From assembly GCA_963768585.1 (NCBI GenBank), contig CAVYIF010000013.1, forward strand, positions 1 through 64,000: a DNA stretch of 64,000 nt, given 5' to 3'. Positions 17,242 through 25,983 of this stretch are shown here, piece after piece; the stretch's first letter is position 1; each line of letters begins with the position of its first letter. A program made the translations under genes and the position numbers. The stretch is from CAVUNY01 sp963768585 (GTDB lineage Bacteria > Chloroflexota > Anaerolineae > Anaerolineales > Anaerolineaceae). The notes under the pieces are model-generated. The model saw nothing but the letters and a program-made list of their open reading frames with translations. It did not search any database and was not told where the DNA came from.

Positions 17242-18068
17242 AATTCTATTTCTCCAATCTGGTCGAAAGGTTGTTCGAGGTCGATCGGCGTGTCATCTTC
17301 TTCTGAATCTTCCTGCCAATTACCGGCTTGTATTCCCCGATTGCAAAGGGAACGGTAAACGCAGTAAGTGCATTTCTTTTCATCCAGGGTGAGTGGAAAT
17401 TGGCCGGAAGGACGCGTAGAAATGTCTTTGACCAAAGCTTGCAGATATTCGCCATCTGAGCGAAACAACTTTTCTGAATACTGTATATGCACCGGTTGAT
17501 CTGGCTGACTGGTGAACCAATAAATCAATTCCACCTGCTCCGGTTTCAAAACATCGCCGCCGTTGAGCGACTGTCCGGCGGTAACCAGCAAAAAGGGGTA
17601 TACACGGGTCTGAAGCCGGTCTACCAGGTATCTTCTGGGCAAAGGCTTGCCGGATGTCTTCCAGTCGACGATAACCGCTCGCTTCCCCGGATCGATTGCG
17701 AGGAGATCGTATTTTGCCGCCAGGCGGTATCCGGCAAAAGGGGTAGTCAGCAAATACTCTGACCTGCGGTTCGCGGGGAGTTCATTGAGAATGGGTGAAG
17801 CGGTATATTCAGACCACCATAACGCCAGCTCAACGTCCTGCGCCTGGCTGGAAATTTGCTCTTGCGGGATTCCCAGGTGGGATTGGTGGACCATTTCATG
17901 AAAGCGGCGCCCCAATTCTGCCCGATGCTCCATTTCCAAAACGGGCTCGCTTTGCAGGGCCGGCCATTTCAGCTTCTGCAGATAGCGCAGTTCAAACCTG
18001 CGCGGGCAGTCCACGTAATCCTGTAAATTGTGCTGACTGAACTGAAAATCCTGTGGAAAACTGTTCAT
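17238..18068 (-). CDS. Stand-alone PD-(D/E)XK nuclease with Fe-S cysteines (RecB/AddB nuclease-like)
   Basis: A 276-residue protein equal to the nuclease domain found at the end of RecB and AddB, here encoded alone. Visible motifs are RFHEMVHQ (motif I region), Asp in KYDLLAID, VDWKTS (the D-x-K core), and RLQTRVYPFLL (motif IV Q-x-x-x-Y). Four cysteines have the AddB/Cas4 spacing for a 4Fe-4S cluster: one in YVDCPRRFELRYL near the N terminus and three in KKCTYCVYRSLC near the C terminus. The start ATG at 18068 overlaps the helicase stop. Position between two helicases and recJ suggests it supplies nuclease activity to a helicase-nuclease complex. Confidence 0.9.
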   Translation of the reverse strand: MNSFPQDFQFSQHNLQDYVDCPRRFELRYLQKLKWPALQSEPVLEMEHRAELGRRFHEMVHQSHLGIPQEQISSQAQDVELALWWSEYTASPILNELPANRRSEYLLTTPFAGYRLAAKYDLLAIDPGKRAVIVDWKTSGKPLPRRYLVDRLQTRVYPFLLVTAGQSLNGGDVLKPEQVELIYWFTSQPDQPVHIQYSEKLFRSDGEYLQALVKDISTRPSGQFPLTLDEKKCTYCVYRSLCNRGIQAGNWQEDSEEDDTPIDLEQPFDQIGEIEF

Positions 18069-20302
18069 TGTTGTTCTTCCCAATAACGGGTTAATTCGAG
18101 CAAGGGTATCGCCGCAATACAATCTCCGCGCCGTCCGGTATTCCAGGTAATGGTTAATTCACGGCGGGCACGGGTGATGCCGACATATAAAACCCGCAGA
18201 CGTTCGGCGGCATAATCTACTCGGGCTGCGCGGGTGGCGAGACCTTCTTCCAATCCGATGAGCGCCGGGTTGCCGGCAATCAATCCCCGCAGTTGGGATA
18301 AGGCTTCGGCTTCGAGGTTGAGCTGGCCGCGAATAAACCATTTCTCGGAAAAATATGTATCATAGGGTTCGAGAGAGGGAAAGTCGTAATTATTGACCGA
18401 CATAAGGTACACCCGGTCCCATTCCAGGCCTTTGGCTTTATGGATCGTGGCGACCACCACCTTACCCCGGTGCTGCTCCGGATCGAAACCTGTATCCTCG
18501 TCTGTAAACCCAAGAAATTTACGTTCGTTGCGGGCTACTGCTGCCAGCTCCTCGCTGAATTCAGGCAAGCGCCAATCAGGGCGGCTGCGAGACATTCCTT
18601 CCAATACGAGCGCCAGTTTGTGGGCCAGGGCCAGATCTGTTGATTGATCGAAAATATCCTGGGTTATGGTGAGTAAGAGTTGGTCGATTGGCAGAACCGT
18701 GGCTTTTTGCCAGGGGACGATCCGATTGCGTAATAATTCCAGCTCATCTAAAACGCCCTGCGGAACTGCTTCTGGAGATAACTCTGCCAACCAGTCATGC
18801 TCAGGTGTGGGGGCCAGGTAATCTTCCAGACGCGCACAGCGGTGGAGCAGGCTGGCGGCAGCCTGAACGATGGGCGCAGTCTCTTTGTCTTGCAGCTGTT
18901 CACGGCGTAATGCTCGATAAGCTATCAGCAGTTTGGGGGTCGATGCAGGATCAGCCAGAAAACGCAGCACTGCCGAAAAAAGATCCGCCGTCTGCCGGGT
19001 AGATAAGGACGACCTCAACAATTCAACCGGTTCTATTCCGGCTTTTTTCAGCGCCGCAACCACATCAGCGCCGCGTTCGTTGCGCGGGGTTAAGACCGCA
19101 AGGGTTTGCTCGGGATGATCTGGGAGCCAGCTGATGATTGATTTGACGACGGCGGCCACCTCATCATTCGGTGATAATTTCAATCGCGAGAGATAAATTC
19201 CTTTTGGGTTGTCTGGCGGATTGGGTTGAGGATCATTTTTTGGGGATGGTTCAATGATGGAGTGAAACAATGCATCCCTCAGTTCTTCCGCCGGGTGATC
19301 GTTTTGAACCCATTCGACCAGGTAGTTGGCCAGGTTGATGATCGATTGCGTCGACCGGCCTGAATTCGGCAGAACAGTCCGTTTTACTTCAGGATTTTGC
19401 ACAAAATCGATTAAATAATGCGGGTCTGCGGTGGTGAAGGTTTCGTAAATCGCCTGGTTGGGATCGCCAACCCGAACCCAGTTGCCCTCCTGACCGGCCA
19501 GAAGCGAGAGTATTTCTTCCTGTAAGCGGCTCGAATCCTGGGCTTCATCTTCAAGGATGTATGGCCAGCGGTAGCGCAAGCGATTCAGGAAGTCTACGTC
19601 AGTTTGTAAGGTGACCAATGCAAGCCGGATCAGGTCGTCAAAATCGACCGCACTGCGGTAAGAAAGGGCTCGTTGGTAATCATTGAAAATCTCACAGCCC
19701 ATTTGAAGCAGTAAAGGTGGATTTTTCAAGCCAGAAAGCTTTTCGTTTAATTCGGAGGGTGTGGATTGTTGATCTTTGGCAATGCGGATAAAGGCCCCGG
19801 CGATGGAAGCGACCTGTTGGGGAAACCTCCTCCGCGCCTGGTTGATCTGTGAGGTGGAAACATCTGGATTTAAATATTCGTCGTAAAACTGGGGATGAGA
19901 TTTCAGCCAATTTATGGACGCATCGTTCAGGATTTGGTTAACATCGCGCTCATCCAGGATTTGAAACCGGTCAGAAAGGCCAGCTAAATCCGGTCGTTCT
20001 CTTAAAATGTCGTTTGCCAGTCCGTGCAGTGTCCGCACCCGGTATCCGATATCAGGCAGCAGGCCTTCCCCTTGAATGAACCAATCGATGCGCTGTGAAA
20101 AATTGTTGACAGCGGAATTGACCAGGGTCACAACCAGCACTTCCTGATCTGGTTCGAGGCGTTCTTCTACCAGGAGCGTGGCGGCCAATGCGGAAAGGGT
20201 GTGGGTTTTACCACTGCCGGGTACGGCAGAAATCCCCATCCACCCTTGAATATAATCCAGAATTTCTACCTGGGCAGGGCGTGGATTAAGCCTGGCGAGC
20301 AT
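18065..20302 (-). CDS. UvrD/Rep-family ATP-dependent DNA helicase (AddA/RecB-like, no nuclease domain)
   Basis: A 745-residue superfamily 1A helicase. Motifs in order are the Q-motif-like RPAQVEILDYIQG, Walker A AVPGSGKTHT (about residue 25), Walker B ILEDEAQDSS, motif III VGDPNQAIYE, motif V HKAKGLEWDRVYL and motif VI VGITRARREL. Unlike RecB and AddA, it ends soon after motif VI and carries no nuclease domain. I choose the ATG at 20302, with GGAGG 5 nt upstream, because the extra N-terminal 28 residues of the longer frame overlap the previous gene. It overlaps its upstream neighbour by 17 nt and the nuclease gene by 4 nt, so the products are probably made in fixed proportion. Confidence 0.93.
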   Translation of the reverse strand: MLARLNPRPAQVEILDYIQGWMGISAVPGSGKTHTLSALAATLLVEERLEPDQEVLVVTLVNSAVNNFSQRIDWFIQGEGLLPDIGYRVRTLHGLANDILRERPDLAGLSDRFQILDERDVNQILNDASINWLKSHPQFYDEYLNPDVSTSQINQARRRFPQQVASIAGAFIRIAKDQQSTPSELNEKLSGLKNPPLLLQMGCEIFNDYQRALSYRSAVDFDDLIRLALVTLQTDVDFLNRLRYRWPYILEDEAQDSSRLQEEILSLLAGQEGNWVRVGDPNQAIYETFTTADPHYLIDFVQNPEVKRTVLPNSGRSTQSIINLANYLVEWVQNDHPAEELRDALFHSIIEPSPKNDPQPNPPDNPKGIYLSRLKLSPNDEVAAVVKSIISWLPDHPEQTLAVLTPRNERGADVVAALKKAGIEPVELLRSSLSTRQTADLFSAVLRFLADPASTPKLLIAYRALRREQLQDKETAPIVQAAASLLHRCARLEDYLAPTPEHDWLAELSPEAVPQGVLDELELLRNRIVPWQKATVLPIDQLLLTITQDIFDQSTDLALAHKLALVLEGMSRSRPDWRLPEFSEELAAVARNERKFLGFTDEDTGFDPEQHRGKVVVATIHKAKGLEWDRVYLMSVNNYDFPSLEPYDTYFSEKWFIRGQLNLEAEALSQLRGLIAGNPALIGLEEGLATRAARVDYAAERLRVLYVGITRARRELTITWNTGRRGDCIAAIPLLELTRYWEEQQ

Positions 20303-22436
20303 CGCCACCTCCCTGGTGACTGCTGCGCCGCAATATCGTCTGGATCGCCTGCAGCAAGGGTCCGCGGGGTTCCTCTCCACGCTCATTCATACCAGCAGCA
20401 CATAAAAATATTTTTTCACCGCAACGGCGGACCAATCCGGATATCAATCGTTCGAGAGATTGCTGGTTGGCAGCATATTCATCCGCATCCGTCCATTGCC
20501 GTCCCGCTGGCCAGTGACGGTTGAGCACCACGGGGTGGGTGAGCGGTTGGTATAATCGCTCCCACCAGCCCATGCTGCCAATGTCCAGCCAGAACTGGTA
20601 CCTAACAGGTCGATTGGCCATCAGGAAGGTATATGCCGGTGCAATAAAGACCGCATCATCGGATTGTTCCTGCCAGGGTTGGAGATATTGGGCTGCAATC
20701 ACACCTTCGAGGACCATTTGAATGTACTCCTGTCCGGTGGACGAGCGGTCGTCATTCAAAATTCCGGATGTCGCCCAGCGAAATTTTTGCACCGATTCGA
20801 TGAGCTGGGCAGCCACACCCGCACTGTCGTAATTCAGGTGAAACCCAAAACCAGGTTGAGAAAGAACTTCACCGAAAATTCGGCTGAGAAAGATATCCAA
20901 TTCTGCCGGTTCATCCTGGCGATATCCTTCTACCCAGGCGCGCAGTTCTTCGTAGCGCTGACCGAGGATGTAGGTGATGCGCTGCTGCATATCGGGAAGA
21001 ATTGTAGAAAAAGATACCAACCCTTCCTGGGACCAGTTGGGGCGGAATACAATCTTTGCCAAAATATCGGCGCGGGTCAGATCCAGGTCTTGAATGGCCT
21101 GCATAAACGCCAGGCGAACATCAAAATGGGTAACTGGAAGCCCCCATTGGGGATGGGCAAGTCTGGCAAATGTCAGAAGGCAGTGGGTGGCAGGCTCTTC
21201 ACGCAAACTACGCGATGGACGGTGTGAGCGGGCAGAAATTCCAGCCCGGTTAAAGCGTTCCATGAGAGAAAAACGCAGCGAATCGGAAAGGAATGGTGAG
21301 AGGATCGCAATTTCATCCGGGGGGACCTTATTTTCGTTAACCAACACTGCAACCTGGTCAGAAATCCAATCCAGCAGTTCGGGATGCAGCTTATGGTGCG
21401 TTATCTGGTACGCATTTTCGATGTGGCGCGAGACAATTGATTCCGGCTGGCGGTGCAAAGCCGCAATGAAAGAATCGCGCAGGGCATCAATTTCCGGTGA
21501 GTTCACCCAATTTTCGGTAAAATTGAGCACTTGATCGCAGCTTTGCTGCAGTGTCCAACCGCTTTCAGGATCTGCTCCAAGAAATGAACGGTACCCTCCT
21601 TCGGTGTCATAAATTAATAACGCAGATTCAAAATTGGGCAGCCATTGGGCGATGAGATCATGGACAACGGGCACGTCTTCTTCAACATTATCAAAAATCA
21701 AGTGGCGGTAGGCATTTGTGAGGTATTCGCGGCATAAATTTGATGGCCATAAATACCGGATAAATATTTCCAACTGCAATGAAAAATCCAGCAGGTTGTT
21801 TTCAAGGCAAAAAGCACGGAAGCGGTTGGCGCAATCTTGAGCGTCAGCATAGGCCCGGGTTTGTTCCGGTTTTCCGATCCAGGCAGAAGAAAGTCTATCG
21901 CCGATGCTGGCTGCATCAAAACCTACGGCTGCCGCTTTATTCAAGTTGTCCAGGATCTGACTGAACAGGCGGTTATGATCGAGATGGATTGTCTCAAAAT
22001 AGCCCTGATCCAACAGAGGTTTAACCAGGCGGGCCATAAAGTATTGAGCTGTTTCCAATGTGAGAAACGCAGGTGGTTGGGTGGGCTTTCCAAAGCCTGC
22101 CTGGCTGGCGATCAGAGGCCAGAAAAGGGCGATCATTCGCTGGGCAAGCCCCCCCAGGGTGGCAACGTCTACATTACCCCCTGCAGGGAATTGAGAGGAA
22201 CGTAAAAGGTCGTAATAGGGGCGTGCCAGTGTACGCTGGGGTACCAGGATCAAAATATTTTCACCTGGCACGCCCTGCTGTACGAGATTCAATAACCGTA
22301 ATACCCCCGCAGTGGTCTTACCGCTTCCCCCTGGCCCGAATAGAAAAATCTTCCGATCTACCGGGCTATTGACAATTAATTTTTGCTCGGATGATAAAGA
22401 TGTCAGTTCGTTTCCTCCTGCTCTGAGAAAACCCAA
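20286..22436 (-). CDS. Helicase-like protein related to AddB/RecC
   Basis: A 716-residue protein with Walker A FLFGPGGSGKTTAG near residue 35 and LILVPQRTLARPYYDLL (motif Ia-like), as in UvrD-related AddB. The Walker B position reads LIFDNVEEDVPVV rather than DEXQ, so ATPase function may be weak or structural, as in RecC/AddB subunits. Classical motif VI is absent, and so is the C-terminal nuclease with its Fe-S cysteines. The start is uncertain. The frame opens at a TTG (22436) without a ribosome binding site. A CTG at 22406 has a perfect AGGAGG 7 nt upstream. It is the first gene of the helicase-helicase-nuclease-recJ operon. Confidence 0.75.
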   Translation of the reverse strand: MGFLRAGGNELTSLSSEQKLIVNSPVDRKIFLFGPGGSGKTTAGVLRLLNLVQQGVPGENILILVPQRTLARPYYDLLRSSQFPAGGNVDVATLGGLAQRMIALFWPLIASQAGFGKPTQPPAFLTLETAQYFMARLVKPLLDQGYFETIHLDHNRLFSQILDNLNKAAAVGFDAASIGDRLSSAWIGKPEQTRAYADAQDCANRFRAFCLENNLLDFSLQLEIFIRYLWPSNLCREYLTNAYRHLIFDNVEEDVPVVHDLIAQWLPNFESALLIYDTEGGYRSFLGADPESGWTLQQSCDQVLNFTENWVNSPEIDALRDSFIAALHRQPESIVSRHIENAYQITHHKLHPELLDWISDQVAVLVNENKVPPDEIAILSPFLSDSLRFSLMERFNRAGISARSHRPSRSLREEPATHCLLTFARLAHPQWGLPVTHFDVRLAFMQAIQDLDLTRADILAKIVFRPNWSQEGLVSFSTILPDMQQRITYILGQRYEELRAWVEGYRQDEPAELDIFLSRIFGEVLSQPGFGFHLNYDSAGVAAQLIESVQKFRWATSGILNDDRSSTGQEYIQMVLEGVIAAQYLQPWQEQSDDAVFIAPAYTFLMANRPVRYQFWLDIGSMGWWERLYQPLTHPVVLNRHWPAGRQWTDADEYAANQQSLERLISGLVRRCGEKIFLCAAGMNERGEEPRGPLLQAIQTILRRSSHQGGGDARQA

Positions 22437-22460
22437 CAGCAGAATAATAGTTCACTTATT

Positions 22461-23117
22461 CTATTTTATCTCAGGAGCAGGCGGATGGGAAGCGAATAAC
22501 TGGCGAACCCGAGACATCCAGTCCGATCTTTTACGGGCGATCAACTGGCGGAAGGTTGGCCAGCGGAAAAGGAATAAAAGGAGTAATGCCGCGCCATAAG
22601 CCAGCGGCAGCCGGATATCAGCTTTGACAGCCCAGATATAGTGCAAAACCACCAGGATACCTGCCGCGTAAACCAGCTTATGGAGCTTTTTCCAGCGTTT
22701 TCCCAGCTTTCGCATCATACTTTTGGTAGATGTCAGGGCCAATGGGATCAAGATTAAGAGCGCGGAGGCGCCAACAAAGATGTACAGCTTGTTATTTACA
22801 TCCATCCAGATAAAGGTGAGATTTGCGCCATAATCCAGGACGAAAAATGTCAGAAAATGCAATGCAGCGTACATAAACGCATACAAACCGAGTGGCCGGC
22901 GCACTTTGAGTGCCGGTCTGAATCCAATCAGTGTATTTAACGGCGTACAGGATAAGGAAAACATCAGCCAGTTGATGGCGATTAATCCAGTCCGCTGTTC
23001 GATCGCCTGGATAGGGTTCGCTGTGAGATTTCCCTGGAAATAATCATATAGCAGCACAGCCAGTGGAATCCAGGAGCCAATGTGGACAAACCATTGAAAA
23101 CGGGTGAATTTGAACAT
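22461..23117 (-). CDS. msrQ: MsrQ-type heme membrane subunit
   Basis: A 218-residue integral membrane protein of the ferric-reductase-like (YedZ) family. It passes electrons from the quinone pool or a cytosolic reductase through heme to MsrP. About six membrane helices are visible, including IGSWIPLAVLLYDYF, LGLYAFMYAALHFLTFFVL and LVYAAGILVVLHYIW. His residues in YAALHFLTF, KLHKLVY and VVLHYIW are candidate heme ligands. The start ATG at 23117 is 2 nt after the msrP stop, so the two form an operon. Confidence 0.92.
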   Translation of the reverse strand: MFKFTRFQWFVHIGSWIPLAVLLYDYFQGNLTANPIQAIEQRTGLIAINWLMFSLSCTPLNTLIGFRPALKVRRPLGLYAFMYAALHFLTFFVLDYGANLTFIWMDVNNKLYIFVGASALLILIPLALTSTKSMMRKLGKRWKKLHKLVYAAGILVVLHYIWAVKADIRLPLAYGAALLLLFLFRWPTFRQLIARKRSDWMSRVRQLFASHPPAPEIK

Positions 23118-23119
23118 AA

Positions 23120-24070
23120 TTAGAAGTTCTTACTCAAATCCATACCCTGATATAATCCGGCGACCTCTTCTTCATATCCGTTGAATTTTAACGTGGCTAC
23201 ACGGCTGCCTTCGATGCGCCGTTCCGTAGACTGCGACCAGCGCGGGTGAGGCACCTCCGGGTTGACATTCGCATAAAATCCATATTCATTGGGCGCAGCT
23301 GCCATCCACAGCGAAGTAGGCATTTCAGCCACCAGGTCGATCTTCACGATCGCTTTGATGCTCTTGAAACCATACTTCCATGGAACAACCAGGCGGATGG
23401 GGGCTCCATCCTGGTTAGGGAGTGGTTTTCCATACAAGCCGGTGCCCAGGATCGCCAGATCGTTCATGGCTTCATCCAGGCGCAAACCTTCCACATAGGG
23501 CCACTTGAAATAGCTATCGTTCTCACCTGGAAGCTGCTTTGGATCATTCAAGGTCTCAAATCGCACATACTTCGCTTCTGCTTTGGGTTCGACTTCCTTA
23601 AGCAGCTTGGCGAGGGGAAATCCTGTCCAGGGGATGACCATAGACCAGGCTTCAACGCAGCGCAAGCGATAAATTCGCTCCTCCTGATCATATTTCTTAA
23701 GCAGATCCGCCACATCCACGGTCATTGGGTTGTTTACCAATCCTCCAACTTCTACCTGCCAGGGAGAAGTGACCAGATCACCGGCCAACAAAGAGGGAGA
23801 CATTTTGTCCTGTCCAAACTCATAATAGTTGTTGTAAGTTGTCACACTTTTATAAGAAGTAAGCGGATTGCCTAATTCATCTGTTTCACCGGAACCAGAT
23901 GGCGTGGTTGAGTCCTGGGTCGGACTAGCTGCCGCAGGTGCCGGCGTATTGGCCGGCGCACAGGCTGCCAGAGCTAATGCCGCCGCGGAAAAAACTGCCC
24001 CTTTCATTATTTGACGCCGGGACAAATAGATGTGTTCCGGGGTTATTTCTGACGAAGGTATTTTCTTCAT
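23120..24070 (-). CDS. msrP: MsrP-type molybdenum-dependent methionine sulfoxide reductase, Tat lipoprotein
   Basis: A 316-residue enzyme that repairs oxidised methionines in extracytoplasmic proteins using molybdopterin. The N terminus has a twin-arginine motif (SRRQIMKG) and a lipobox-like LAAC, so it is probably exported folded and anchored by lipid, unlike soluble E. coli MsrP. The Mo-ligating cysteine is in RLRCVEAWSM (about residue 139). The downstream VVPWKYGFKSIK and CAPANTPAP linker also fit. The partner msrQ follows directly. The cofactor genes moaC and moaD-moaE lie in the same window. The upstream ribosome site is GAGAGGAAG. Confidence 0.93.
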   Translation of the reverse strand: MKKIPSSEITPEHIYLSRRQIMKGAVFSAAALALAACAPANTPAPAAASPTQDSTTPSGSGETDELGNPLTSYKSVTTYNNYYEFGQDKMSPSLLAGDLVTSPWQVEVGGLVNNPMTVDVADLLKKYDQEERIYRLRCVEAWSMVIPWTGFPLAKLLKEVEPKAEAKYVRFETLNDPKQLPGENDSYFKWPYVEGLRLDEAMNDLAILGTGLYGKPLPNQDGAPIRLVVPWKYGFKSIKAIVKIDLVAEMPTSLWMAAAPNEYGFYANVNPEVPHPRWSQSTERRIEGSRVATLKFNGYEEEVAGLYQGMDLSKNF

Positions 24071-24210
24071 ATTTTCTTCCTCTCAAGGTTTTCGATCCTT
24101 ACACTTACTATTCTAACGAAATAACATTAAAAGATAAATAATAACTTATTACAAAAAGGTTATATACACTCCAAATACTGGTATTTTGCAAAAAAAAATG
24201 ATAATTGTTC

Positions 24211-24239
24211 AAAAAGACCAGCCTTTCTCAGGCTGGTCT
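24211..24239 (-). terminator. Rho-independent terminator
   Basis: AGACCAGCC (24215-24223) and GGCTGGTCT (24231-24239) form a perfect 9-bp stem with a 7-nt loop. On the minus strand the stem is followed by a T-run (24214-24211). It ends the lipoprotein-exonuclease transcript. Confidence 0.88.
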
Positions 24240-24269
24240 AAAGGTTCAGGAATTAAGATCTGGTAAAAA

Positions 24270-24845
24270 TCAGGAAGTCTGGTTTGCAATGTAATGCAGC
24301 AGTTCGCGGGTTAACAACGTGTCGGCAGTAGAACGGTGTGCATTGGGAAGGGCGATGTTGGCTGATTTTCCGGCCTGCTCCAGGCTGAAATAACGCCAGG
24401 AGCGCCGTTTAGAATCCCAGTCACCCCGAAAGTGTGAATATAACTTTAGTAAGTCAAAAAATGACAGGTTATCCTTCCAGGGAAGCCGGTAACGGGCATG
24501 CGACTGGATGATTAAGCGATAATCAAAATCGCTGTTATACGCCACAATGGTTTTCCCAATCAACAGAGGGCGAACCTGCTGCCAGAGAATTGGCCAGGCA
24601 AGTGATTTTTGCACCATCTGATCGGTGATGCCATGAATACGGGTGGCGCTGGCTGGGATAGACTGTGAAGGCTTTACTAAAGAATCCAGGAGCACAATTC
24701 CAGCATCATCAATAATGGAAATTTCGACAATCTCATCTGTTTTTTCCAGACCAGTCGTTTCTGTATCCAGGTAAACCGGATTTTGGGCGATCACCTGGCG
24801 GGCAATCATGATCGCGTTCTGGCGTTGTGAAAGTTGGTTGGTCAT
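24270..24845 (-). CDS. DnaQ-type 3'-5' exonuclease
   Basis: A 191-residue DEDDh-family exonuclease. ExoI is the acidic YLDTETTGL near residue 25. ExoII lies around YNSDFDYRLI. ExoIII is NAHRSTADTLLT, in which His and Asp sit five apart as in the DEDDh subgroup. There is no polymerase or helicase domain, so it could be a DNA proofreading/repair nuclease or an oligoribonuclease-like enzyme. The start ATG at 24845 shares one base with the TGA stop of the upstream lipoprotein gene, implying translational coupling. Confidence 0.9.
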   Translation of the reverse strand: MTNQLSQRQNAIMIARQVIAQNPVYLDTETTGLEKTDEIVEISIIDDAGIVLLDSLVKPSQSIPASATRIHGITDQMVQKSLAWPILWQQVRPLLIGKTIVAYNSDFDYRLIIQSHARYRLPWKDNLSFFDLLKLYSHFRGDWDSKRRSWRYFSLEQAGKSANIALPNAHRSTADTLLTRELLHYIANQTS

Positions 24846-25765
24846 CAAGGAAGTTCCCAATAAGCGATTTCGGTTGATTCTATCGTAAAACCATTCGTTT
24901 TATTGGCTGCAATAAAATAACCGAAGGAGCCGGCATTGGTCAGAGCATCATTGGTTACTTCCTCAACCAGTTTTCCATTGGCATAGAAAGAAATTTTATT
25001 GCCCTGGGCCATGATGCCGAATCGATTGACCTGGTTTGAACCTGATTTAATCAGGTTGCTGGTTTTTGACGAAATCACAGGGTCTGTCGCGTTGATATCG
25101 CCTACCTCCAGGCTGTAATGACCGTCACAGGTGATTGTCAGCCAATACCCTTTGTTATTATCCGGCGAGCGGAAAATTATTCCATACAAATCTGAGCCGG
25201 CACAAGTCAGGGTTTGGATGGTGGTTTGCAGGTAGAAATCCTTGATCTTGATATTCATCATGCGCCAACCCTGCCAACCGTTGCTGTCGTAGCTTTTAAT
25301 TACCAGCTTCCCGGACTCGATGCTGACGCGGGTGTGTCCATCATCATAAGGAGACTGCAATCCCCAGGTGGATGCTTTCTGGAAATTATCTTTCCAATCC
25401 GGTTGTCCCAAACTGGTCACAGGATCACCCGGGATGCCGGTTGATGTAGGTGTAATGGTCGCTGTTGGAGCGACCTTTACGGTCTGGGTAATGGTAGGAG
25501 TTGCAGAAGACTCTACGGTCCGAGTAGGTAAAGGGGTTGCGGTAGGTGGTTGAGTAACCATCTGGGTTGGTAATGGGGTTAAATCAGCCCCGGGGGCAGT
25601 GGTTGTCGGCAATGGTTGGATGACCGCAGCGGTTGAGGTGAGATTTTGGGAGACCTGGGTACCGAGCACATCCACAGTGGGCGATACGGAAGTGGACTGG
25701 AGCGTTAAATTACAGCCGCTCAGGATAAGTAACGAAATGATGATGAAGGGAACCAGTTTGCGCAT
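24845..25765 (-). CDS. Lipoprotein with Pro/Thr-rich linker and LamG-like domain
   Basis: A 306-residue predicted lipoprotein. The signal peptide LVPFIIISLLILSGC ends in a lipobox with Cys near residue 18. A low-complexity linker of Thr, Pro and Val (about residues 30-125) separates it from a C-terminal beta-sandwich. That domain resembles LamG/3-keto-disaccharide-hydrolase folds: WKDNFQKASTWGL, LVIKSYDSNGWQGWRMMN, YGIIFRSPDNNKGYWLTI, NKISFYANGKLVEEV. This domain often binds sugars; no catalytic residues are evident. The start ATG at 25765 is chosen because the signal peptide begins there. Its coupling to an exonuclease gene is unexplained. Confidence 0.75.
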   Translation of the reverse strand: MRKLVPFIIISLLILSGCNLTLQSTSVSPTVDVLGTQVSQNLTSTAAVIQPLPTTTAPGADLTPLPTQMVTQPPTATPLPTRTVESSATPTITQTVKVAPTATITPTSTGIPGDPVTSLGQPDWKDNFQKASTWGLQSPYDDGHTRVSIESGKLVIKSYDSNGWQGWRMMNIKIKDFYLQTTIQTLTCAGSDLYGIIFRSPDNNKGYWLTITCDGHYSLEVGDINATDPVISSKTSNLIKSGSNQVNRFGIMAQGNKISFYANGKLVEEVTNDALTNAGSFGYFIAANKTNGFTIESTEIAYWELP

Positions 25766-25917
25766 AGCCACTTCCTCCTTGAATAATTTCCATGGTATCA
25801 TAACAAAATTCAGCTGTCAAAACACGAAAATTTATATTCTAACGGGCCAAATCTCGTAAAGACAAATCTTATCATTAGAAAGACTGTTTGCGATCAGTAA
25901 ATGTTCCCAGATTTATG

Positions 25918-25956
25918 AAATTGAAGCTTTCCTGTATTCTGGGAAAGCTTCAATTT
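25918..25956. terminator. Palindromic terminator-like stem
   Basis: Arms AAATTGAAGCTTTCC (25918-25932) and its exact complement (25942-25956) enclose a 9-nt loop. The stem is AT-rich at its base and lies just downstream of the nucleotidyltransferase gene on the minus strand. Confidence 0.7.
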
Positions 25957-25983
25957 GTTATGCATATTTCAGACCGAAAGTAA

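Noticed and set aside
23246..23875. Plus-strand frame of 209 residues opposite msrP
   Set aside because: Antisense to a gene with clear cofactor ligands and signal peptide.
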